This document shows, one piece after another, positions 1 through 4,192 of a DNA stretch of 5,287 nt. Location: NCBI GenBank assembly GCA_023443705.1, contig JAEZTD010000112.1, forward strand, positions 1 to 5,287. The letters are read 5' to 3'. How positions within the stretch are numbered: the first letter of the stretch is position 1; each line of letters begins with the position of its first letter. The notes below the pieces were generated by a model that was not told the DNA's origin, did not search any database, and saw nothing but the letters and a program-made list of their open reading frames with translations. Made by a program: the position numbers and the translations under genes. Source of the DNA: Bacillota bacterium (GTDB lineage Bacteria > Bacillota > Clostridia > Christensenellales > Aristaeellaceae).

Positions 1-638
1 CCTGTTTTTCTATCAGCGCGGGCGCGGGGGGCTGCGGGGCCGCGCGGCTGGCGGGCCTTGCCGAAATCCCCGCCATCGTCCGGGACTACGACGCCAAGAG
101 CCGCCTGGAAATCGCGCTGATCGAAAATTTGCAGCGCGAAGGGCTTAACCCGGTCGAGGAAGCGATGGGCGTTCGCGCGCTGATCGCCGAATGCGACTAC
201 ACTCAGGAGGAGGCGGCGTCGCGGCTCGGCAAGAGCCGCCCGGCCATCGCGAACCTTCTGCGCCTTCTGACGCTGCCGGAATCCGTTCTGGATATGCTAA
301 GAAGCGGCGCGCTGTCCGCCGGACACGCGCGGGCGCTGGCGGGGCTTGAGAGCGCCGATCAGCAGGTGCGGCTGGCAAATCTCGTCCGCGCGCAGGCCTT
401 AAGCGTGCGCCAGCTGGAGCGCATTTGCCAGCAGCAGGAGAAGCCTGCCGAGAAGGTGGCAAAACCCCGCCCGGCCGGAGAGCTTGTCAAGCTCGAGACC
501 ATGGCGCGGGAAGTCTTTGGCACCCGGGCCCGGCTGGAAGGCGACGAAAAGCGCGGCCGGCTGACCCTTTCCTATTCCAGCTACGAGGACCTGGAGCGCA
601 TCTGGGAAATCCTCGACGGCATCCTGACCAAGAAATAA
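1..638 (+). CDS. parB: ParB/Spo0J-family chromosome partitioning protein, 5' end missing
   Basis: The frame is open from base 3 and the start lies upstream of the window. ParB proteins are CTP-dependent clamps that load at parS sites and act with ParA in chromosome segregation. Visible in order: a segment ending in AARLAGLAEIPAIV (about 39-80), the ENLQREGLNPVEEA box of the CTP-binding N-domain (about 120-164), a helix-turn-helix with TQEEAASRLGKSRPAIANLL (about 201-260), the following ParB helices (LSAGHARALAGL, LSVRQLERI), a linker rich in Lys and Pro, and a C-terminal dimerisation segment ending YSSYEDLERIWEIL. The conserved GERRxRA box expected at 21-41 reads GAGGCGA, which would remove the CTP-contacting arginines. 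This lies at the very edge of the window and may be sequence error. The stop overlaps the Shine-Dalgarno of the next gene, 12 nt downstream, so the genes are probably cotranscribed. Family assignment is firm; whether it is ParB or its paralogue Noc is less certain, though the HTH looks ParB-like. Confidence 0.93.
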   Translation, partial: CFSISAGAGGCGAARLAGLAEIPAIVRDYDAKSRLEIALIENLQREGLNPVEEAMGVRALIAECDYTQEEAASRLGKSRPAIANLLRLLTLPESVLDMLRSGALSAGHARALAGLESADQQVRLANLVRAQALSVRQLERICQQQEKPAEKVAKPRPAGELVKLETMAREVFGTRARLEGDEKRGRLTLSYSSYEDLERIWEILDGILTKK

Positions 639-642
639 GGAG
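637..642 (+). promoter_or_regulatory. Shine-Dalgarno for the Lrp-family gene
   Basis: AAGGAG lies 8 nt before the ATG at 651 and overlaps the parB stop codon. It decides the start: a GTG in the same frame at 642 would fall on the Shine-Dalgarno itself, so the ATG at 651 is preferred. Confidence 0.75.
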
Positions 643-650
643 TGAGCGCC

Positions 651-1148
651 ATGTGCGTCAACGATTTTGAGCTGAACATCCTGGAGATCCTCAAGGAGGA
701 CGCCCGCACCGCGCCGGAACGCATCGCCGTCATGACCGGAAGCGACGAAAAGACCGTCCGCGAGTCCATTTTGAGCATGGAACGGCGCGGCATCATCGTG
801 AAATACCCCGCCATGATCAACTGGGATCTGGCCGGGGGCGAGGAGGTCGAGGCGCTGATCGAGGTGCGCGTCACCCCCCAGCGCGACCAGGGCTTTGACG
901 CCATCGCCGAGCGCATCTACCGGTTTGAGGAGGTCTCCAGCGTCTACCTGATGAGCGGCGCCTACGACCTGATGGTCTTGGTGCGCGGCAAGACCATCAA
1001 GCAGCTGGCGCTGTTCGTCAGCGAAAAGCTGTCCACCCTCGAACACGTCAACTCCACCGCCACCCACTTCGTGCTCAAGCGGTACAAGAATGAGGGCGTC
1101 ATCCTGGAAGGCGTCCGCCGCGACGAGCGACTGGCGGTGTCTCCGTGA
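651..1148 (+). CDS. alaR: Lrp/AsnC-family transcriptional regulator, AlaR-like
   Basis: This 165-aa protein has the usual Lrp/AsnC length and layout. A winged HTH occupies about residues 1-55 (FELNILEILKEDAR, then DEKTVRESILSMERRGII). A RAM/AsnC ligand-binding and oligomerisation domain follows at about 65-150, with the motif VSSVYLMSGAYDLMVLVRG and the tail LSTLEHVNSTATHFVLKRYK. From memory of the family, the RAM domain closely resembles B. subtilis AlaR (YugG), the activator of the alanine transaminase gene alaT. The gene immediately downstream here is an AlaT-like aminotransferase, overlapping by 4 nt (GTGA), which supports the same pairing. Inference: it senses alanine or a related amino acid and controls this operon. 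The specific AlaR assignment is a resemblance judged by eye; the Lrp/AsnC family assignment is secure. Confidence 0.9.
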   Translation: MCVNDFELNILEILKEDARTAPERIAVMTGSDEKTVRESILSMERRGIIVKYPAMINWDLAGGEEVEALIEVRVTPQRDQGFDAIAERIYRFEEVSSVYLMSGAYDLMVLVRGKTIKQLALFVSEKLSTLEHVNSTATHFVLKRYKNEGVILEGVRRDERLAVSP

Positions 1149-2329
1149 ACTACGAATCGATCGTCTGCCGCCGCGTCGCCGACGTGCCGCCCTCCGGCAT
1201 CCGCAAATTCTTCGACATCGTCAGTGAAATGAAGGATGCGATCTCGCTGGGCGTGGGCGAGCCGGACTTCACCACCCCCTGGAGCTACAACGACGCCGCC
1301 ATCTACTCGCTCCGCCAGGGCCACACCCACTACACCAGTAACTGGGGCCTCATCGAGTTGCGCCGCGCCATCGCGGGGTACATGGAGGGGCGCTTCGGCG
1401 TCCGCTACGACCCGAAGGATGAGATTCTGGTCACCGTCGGCGCCAGCGAGGGCATTGACCTAGCGCTCCGCGCGCTGGTGGAACCGGGCGACGAGGTGAT
1501 CGCGCCCGACCCGACCTACGTCTCCTACGCGCCGGGCATCGCCTTTGCCGGCGGCAAGTGCGTGACCCTTCCGACCAGCGCCGAGAACGCCTTTAGGATG
1601 ACGCCGGAGGCGCTCAAGGCCTGCCTCACCCCGAAAACCAAGGCGCTGATCCTGCCCTACCCCAACAACCCTACCGGCGGCGTGATGGGCCGCGAGGACC
1701 TTCTGAAGATCGCGGACGTGCTCCGGGACACAAACGTCATCGTCATCGCCGACGAAATCTACGCCGAGTTGACCTACGGCGGCAAGCGCCACGTGTCGTT
1801 CGCCTCGATCCCCGGCATGTGGGAACGGACGATCACGCTCTCCGGCTTCTCAAAGGCCTTCGCGATGACCGGCTGGCGCCTGGGCTACGCCTGCGCGCCG
1901 AAGGAACTCGCGGCGATCATGTGCAAGATCCATCAGTTCACCATGCTCTGCGCGCCCACCGCCGGGCAGTACGCGGCGCTGGAAGCGCTGAAGATCGGCG
2001 CGGAGAACGGCTACGCCGACGTTTCCACGATGGTTCGCGCCTACGACCGCAGGCGGCGTCTGGTGGTGGACGGCTTCAACGCGCTGGGCCTTGACTGCTT
2101 TGAGCCGCTGGGCGCGTTCTACGCGTTCCCGTCGGTGAAGAATACCGGCATGACGAGCCAGGAGTTCTGCGAGCGGCTGCTCAAGGAACAGAAAGTCGCC
2201 GCCGTGCCCGGCACCGCCTTCGGCGCGGGCGGCGAGGGACACTTCCGCGTGTCCTACGCGGCCTCCACCGAAAAACTGACCGAGGCGCTCCGCCGCATCG
2301 GGAAGTTTATGGAAGCGCACGCGAAGTAA
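1145..2329 (+). CDS. alaT: Class I/II PLP-dependent aminotransferase, AlaT-like (probable alanine transaminase)
   Basis: This 394-aa cytosolic fold-type I aminotransferase is full length for the family. Visible landmarks are SLGVGEPDF (34-42), NNPTGG with Asn175 of the PLP pocket (174-179), DEIYAELTY with Asp203 and Tyr206 contacting the cofactor, SGFSKAFAMTGWRLGY with Lys237 as the Schiff-base lysine, and GHFRVSYA with Arg368 as the expected substrate-carboxylate arginine. No key residue is missing. The N-terminal PPSGIRKFFDIVSEM and the segment around Lys237 resemble B. subtilis AlaT (YugH), which transfers the amino group between alanine and 2-oxoglutarate/pyruvate. Aspartate or aromatic amino-acid specificity cannot be excluded by eye. 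The start is GTG, overlapping the stop of the regulator as GTGA. No good Shine-Dalgarno is seen, so translation is probably coupled. A terminator lies about 120 bp downstream. Confidence 0.93.
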   Translation: MNYESIVCRRVADVPPSGIRKFFDIVSEMKDAISLGVGEPDFTTPWSYNDAAIYSLRQGHTHYTSNWGLIELRRAIAGYMEGRFGVRYDPKDEILVTVGASEGIDLALRALVEPGDEVIAPDPTYVSYAPGIAFAGGKCVTLPTSAENAFRMTPEALKACLTPKTKALILPYPNNPTGGVMGREDLLKIADVLRDTNVIVIADEIYAELTYGGKRHVSFASIPGMWERTITLSGFSKAFAMTGWRLGYACAPKELAAIMCKIHQFTMLCAPTAGQYAALEALKIGAENGYADVSTMVRAYDRRRRLVVDGFNALGLDCFEPLGAFYAFPSVKNTGMTSQEFCERLLKEQKVAAVPGTAFGAGGEGHFRVSYAASTEKLTEALRRIGKFMEAHAK

Positions 2330-2343
2330 CGCCGGGGGGAATG

Positions 2344-2400
2344 ACGCCGGGGGCGCTGCCCCCGATCCCCTGCCAGAGGAAATAATTTCCTCTGGACTCC
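2344..2400 (+). repeat. Two-hairpin intergenic element, left copy
   Basis: It begins 15 bp after the aminotransferase stop. Hairpin 1 is CGGGGGC (2348-2354), loop GCT, GCCCCCG (2358-2364). Hairpin 2 is CCAGAGGAAA (2373-2382), loop TAA, TTTCCTCTGG (2386-2395). The same layout occurs in inverted orientation at 2516-2568, also just after a stop codon. A short direct repeat, ACGCCGGGGG, occurs at 2329-2338 and 2344-2353. The element probably belongs to a dispersed REP-like family or acts as a 3'-end structure; this cannot be settled from one window. Confidence 0.7.
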
Positions 2401-2406
2401 TTCCTT

Positions 2407-2430
2407 CGAATACCCGCAAGCGGGCATTCG
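2407..2430. other. Hairpin between left element and terminator
   Basis: The arms are CGAAT (2407-2411) and ATTCG (2426-2430), then an A/C mismatch, then CCCG (2413-2416) and CGGG (2421-2424) closing a CAAG loop. It has no T-tract of its own. It may be a third hairpin of the left element or part of the 3'-end structure of the aminotransferase mRNA. Confidence 0.5.
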
Positions 2431-2438
2431 GGGATAAT

Positions 2439-2493
2439 AAAAAGAAAAAGAAGCATAGAGCGGCAGTGCTGCCCTATGCTTCTTCCTGTTTTT
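2439..2493. terminator. Strong bidirectional intrinsic terminator between convergent operons
   Basis: The arms AAGAAGCATAG (2448-2458) and CTATGCTTCTT (2474-2484) form an 11-bp stem, continued inside by GGCAG (2462-2466) and CTGCC (2469-2473). On the + strand it is followed by CCTG and then TTTTT (2489-2493). On the - strand it is followed by a T-rich run, the complement of the A-rich 2439-2447. It can therefore end both the + strand aminotransferase transcript and the - strand signal peptidase transcript. Confidence 0.88.
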
Positions 2494-2516
2494 AAAAAGA
2501 CCTCAAGCGTGGGGTC
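2494..2516 (-). terminator. Weak second terminator for the - strand operon
   Basis: Read on the - strand, GACC (2516-2513) can pair with GGTC (2502-2499), followed directly by TTTTT (2498-2494). The stem is only 4 bp, so it is weak alone, but it follows two strong hairpins and precedes the bidirectional terminator. Its T-tract abuts that of the + strand terminator, making TTTTTAAAAA at 2489-2498. Confidence 0.4.
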
Positions 2517-2568
2517 AAGGGGAGATCATCTCCCCTTGCGGGGGTTCGGGGGCAGCGCCCCCGGGTCA
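2516..2568 (-). repeat. Two-hairpin intergenic element, right copy (inverted)
   Basis: Read on the - strand it starts right after the stop of the last signal peptidase gene. It has hairpin 1 (arms 2547-2553 and 2557-2563, seven G/C pairs) and then hairpin 2 (arms 2516-2525 and 2529-2538, loop TGA on the - strand). Hairpin 1 has the same arms as in the left copy. Hairpin 2 has the same 10-bp stem and 3-nt loop but differs at three base pairs, all compensated. This implies selection or a shared mechanism for the fold. Confidence 0.72.
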
Positions 2569-2569
2569 C

Positions 2570-3190
2570 TTACCCCACCACCCGGATCGCGTTCAGCGGC
2601 CACATCACGAGGCGTACCTTGCCGACGATTTCGCGCTCGGCGATGAAGCCCACGTCGGCGCTGCGGCTGTCGTGAGAGCCGGCGCGGTTGTCGCCGCAGA
2701 CGAAGACATGGCCTTCCGGAACCTCCCAAGCGCCGTTTATGAACGGGCTGGGGTAGGCGACGAAGGGTTCGTCTATCTTGTCACCATTGATGAAGGTGGC
2801 GCCGTTGAGCATCACGATGGTGTCGCCCGCGACGCCCACCACGCGCTTGACGAAGTTCTCTTTCATGCCGATAAGCCCCGTGCGCCCGGGGTAGTGGCAG
2901 ATGACCACGTCGCCCCGCTGTACGCCGGAGAGCTTGACGTCCGCGACGGTCACGATCAGCCGCTCGCCGTCGTGCAGCGTCTCCCGCATGGAGTCGCCGT
3001 CGACGCGGATGACGGTAAATAGAAACGACCGGATCAGAAAGACCGCGATCAGCGCCACCGCGATGGAGACAATCCATTCGCGGATCTCCTTTTTCGCCTT
3101 GGCCCTTCGGGCATCCTGCGGCGCCGGCGCGGTTTCCGCCTTCGCCTCGGGCACGACTTCCGGCGCGCTGTTTTTCTCAGAATCCTGCAT
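2570..3190 (-). CDS. lepB: Signal peptidase I, catalytically intact, distal copy
   Basis: This 206-aa protein has the usual length for a Gram-positive type I signal peptidase. It cleaves signal peptides from exported preproteins at the outer face of the cytoplasmic membrane. Residues 1-38 form a charged cytoplasmic tail rich in Ala, Glu and Lys. A single membrane segment lies at about 39-60. Box B is VDGDSMRETL with nucleophile Ser67, and box D is FVKRVVG with general base Lys115. Box E is GDNRAGSHDSR (166-176), and the chain ends in GKVRLVMWPLNAIRVVG. All expected catalytic residues are present. The ATG is preceded by AGGAG with 5 nt spacing, overlapping the stop of the upstream paralogue, so the two are translated from one message. 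The sequence around the membrane anchor (R-S/T-FLFT-x-IRVDG) nearly matches that of its neighbour, pointing to tandem duplication. Confidence 0.95.
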   Translation of the reverse strand: MQDSEKNSAPEVVPEAKAETAPAPQDARRAKAKKEIREWIVSIAVALIAVFLIRSFLFTVIRVDGDSMRETLHDGERLIVTVADVKLSGVQRGDVVICHYPGRTGLIGMKENFVKRVVGVAGDTIVMLNGATFINGDKIDEPFVAYPSPFINGAWEVPEGHVFVCGDNRAGSHDSRSADVGFIAEREIVGKVRLVMWPLNAIRVVG

Positions 3191-3193
3191 AAC

Positions 3194-3201
3194 TTCTCCT
3201 A
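3194..3201 (-). promoter_or_regulatory. Shine-Dalgarno fused to the upstream stop codon
   Basis: On the - strand, TAGGAGAA (3201-3194) holds both the TAG stop of the upstream signal peptidase and the AGGAG ribosome-binding site of the downstream one. The ATG follows 5 nt after AGGAG. The intergenic distance is only 8 nt, which supports tight cotranslation. Confidence 0.75.
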
Positions 3202-3789
3202 ACCGATGGTTGAAATGGCTTCAAAGGGCCACAGCCTCAAATGAACCTTGCCGAGGATCGCGCCCTTTTCCGGGATTCCGATCTGCACCCAGGGCCCTTC
3301 TTCCACCGGCCCCACGGCGCGGCTGTCCAGCGAGACAACCCGATTGTCGCCCATGACAAAGTATGCCCCTTCGGGAATCTGGTACGCATCCATCGAATCG
3401 CGGCTCTTGTGGGTGATGTAGGGCTCTTCCAGAAGTTCGCCGCCGATGTAGACGTCGCCGGATTTGATTTCGATCGTCTCGCCCGGTAAACCGATGATGC
3501 GCTTGACGCAGTAATGGTCCGCGCCCGGATAGGTCAAAATGACCACGTCGCCCCGGTCATAGCCGAACAGCTTGCCGTCGATGATGGTGGCGGCCAACCG
3601 ATCGCCGTCCTGGAGCGTCTCCATCATGGACTCGCCGTCCACCCGGATCATCGTGAACAGGAACGTGCGCACGATCGCCACGATGACCAGCGCGACCAGG
3701 ATTGACTTGACCCACTCCATAATTTCCTTCCTGGCGTCCTTCTTCGGGCTCTTGCCGGTTTCAACCACCGGCGTCTGAATTTCGCTCAT
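3199..3789 (-). CDS. lepB: Signal peptidase I, catalytically intact, proximal copy
   Basis: This 196-aa type I signal peptidase has a short Lys-rich cytoplasmic tail (1-25) and one membrane anchor (about 26-46). Box B is VDGESMMETL with Ser54 as nucleophile, and box D is CVKRIIGLPGE with Lys96 as general base. Box E is GDNRVVSLDSR (147-157), and the C-terminal strand is GKVHLRLWPFEAI. Between the DSR motif and the final GK it has 24 residues against 15 in both paralogues, so a loop of about nine residues (near EEGPWVQIG) is inserted. The start ATG is preceded by AGAAAGG about 10 nt upstream, a moderate Shine-Dalgarno. The gene lies 396 bp downstream of the inactive-looking paralogue and 8 nt upstream of the other active one. 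Whether it has its own promoter in that gap is not clear. Confidence 0.95.
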   Translation of the reverse strand: MSEIQTPVVETGKSPKKDARKEIMEWVKSILVALVIVAIVRTFLFTMIRVDGESMMETLQDGDRLAATIIDGKLFGYDRGDVVILTYPGADHYCVKRIIGLPGETIEIKSGDVYIGGELLEEPYITHKSRDSMDAYQIPEGAYFVMGDNRVVSLDSRAVGPVEEGPWVQIGIPEKGAILGKVHLRLWPFEAISTIG

Positions 3790-3966
3790 CGCCTTACGAC
3801 CTTTCTCGGATTACACGATTCCCCGCATCATTCCCTGTCGCGCTGTAGACCACTTTTTACCCGCCGTTTTCTCCTTCAACCATCCCGGCAGCACTTCAAC
3901 GAAACACCTTTGCCGCCAACCTTCTTCTCTCGATCCCAGCGCTCGTCAAACCCACGTACCTTCCAA
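3790..3966. other. Non-coding spacer upstream of the active signal peptidase pair
   Basis: No convincing gene is seen here. Short open frames cross it on both strands but lack family features, and the - strand ones run into the hairpin array. This is where a promoter for the signal peptidase pair would lie. A TGTAAT on the - strand (3815-3810) is the best -10 candidate, but no good -35 sits at the right spacing. Confidence 0.45.
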
Positions 3967-3995
3967 TCGTTCCCGGCGACATGCGCGCCGGGAAC
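3967..3995. repeat. Hairpin with TCGTTCCC motif, copy 1
   Basis: GTTCCCGGCG (3969-3978) and CGCCGGGAAC (3986-3995) form a perfect 10-bp stem around a 7-nt loop. The left end carries TCGTTCCC (3967-3974), which recurs at 4094-4101 and 4141-4148, each time at the left side of a hairpin. Confidence 0.6.
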
Positions 3996-3996
3996 G

Positions 3997-4033
3997 GTTT
4001 CCGTAAGCCAGTGCGCACACTGGCGGAGGAAAC
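3997..4033. repeat. Two-tier hairpin
   Basis: The outer arms are GTTTCC (3997-4002) and GGAAAC (4028-4033). The inner arms are GCCAGTG (4007-4013) and CACTGGC (4018-4024) around a CGCA loop. An asymmetric internal loop separates the tiers. It follows the previous hairpin after one base. Confidence 0.6.
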
Positions 4034-4049
4034 AATTCTTTCGGTCAGT

Positions 4050-4082
4050 GGGCCGCCCGGAAACCCGAAGGGTTTCAGGCCC
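4050..4082. repeat. Two-tier hairpin with GAA loop
   Basis: The inner arms GAAACCC (4060-4066) and GGGTTTC (4070-4076) close a GAA loop. The outer arms are GGGCC (4050-4054) and GGCCC (4078-4082). The CCGAAGG core is shared with one of the two 47-bp tandem units at once on each side of its loop (CCCGAAGGG at 4115-4123) and is present as CCGAAGG in the other, so it may be a diverged relative. Its flanks do not match those units. Confidence 0.6.
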
Positions 4083-4093
4083 GCGAAGAAGCC

Positions 4094-4187
4094 TCGTTCC
4101 CACGCGATGGAAGACCCGAAGGGGATTTCATCGCAATCCGTCGTTCCCACGCGGCAAAAAATCCGAAGGAAGTTTTGCCGCAGCGCT
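4094..4187. repeat. Two tandem 47-bp units, each with a 31-nt GAA-loop hairpin
   Basis: Unit 1 is 4094-4140 and unit 2 is 4141-4187. Both start with TCGTTCCCACGCG. Each then folds as a 31-nt hairpin (4104-4134 and 4151-4181): a 9-bp outer stem, a 2x2 internal mismatch, a 3-bp inner stem and a GAA loop. Four stem positions differ by compensated changes and one changes from G/T to A/T, so pairing is kept while sequence diverges. In unit 1 the mismatch is 5'-GA/3'-AG on the + strand, a typical sheared tandem G-A arrangement. The array ends at the stop codon of the - strand gene, so it forms that gene's 3' flank. Confidence 0.75.
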
Positions 4188-4192
4188 AGCGC
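4183..4192. repeat. Perfect 10-bp palindrome containing a stop codon
   Basis: GCGCTAGCGC is its own reverse complement. The TAG stop of the - strand gene (4188-4186) lies within it. It abuts the hairpin array. It may be an extra 3'-end structure or chance in GC-rich DNA. Confidence 0.4.

Noticed and set aside
642..650. GTG at 642 as start of the Lrp-family gene
   Set aside because: It overlaps the AAGGAG Shine-Dalgarno. The ATG at 651 has ideal spacing, and the family N-terminus begins there.
399..1067. A 222-codon - strand open frame opposite parB and the Lrp-family gene
   Set aside because: The + strand genes are strongly supported by family motifs, and this translation is the usual low-information antisense product of GC-rich coding DNA.
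3810..3841. Possible sigma-A promoter for the active signal peptidase pair (- strand TGTAAT at 3815-3810)
   Set aside because: The -10 is fair, but the best -35-like sequence (GCGACA, 3841-3836) is 20 bp away. The implied 5' leader would leave the ribosome-binding site almost at the transcript start. Too weak to annotate.
4094..4187. CRISPR array
   Set aside because: There are only two units, in direct tandem with no unique spacers of similar size, and the hairpin makes up most of each unit.
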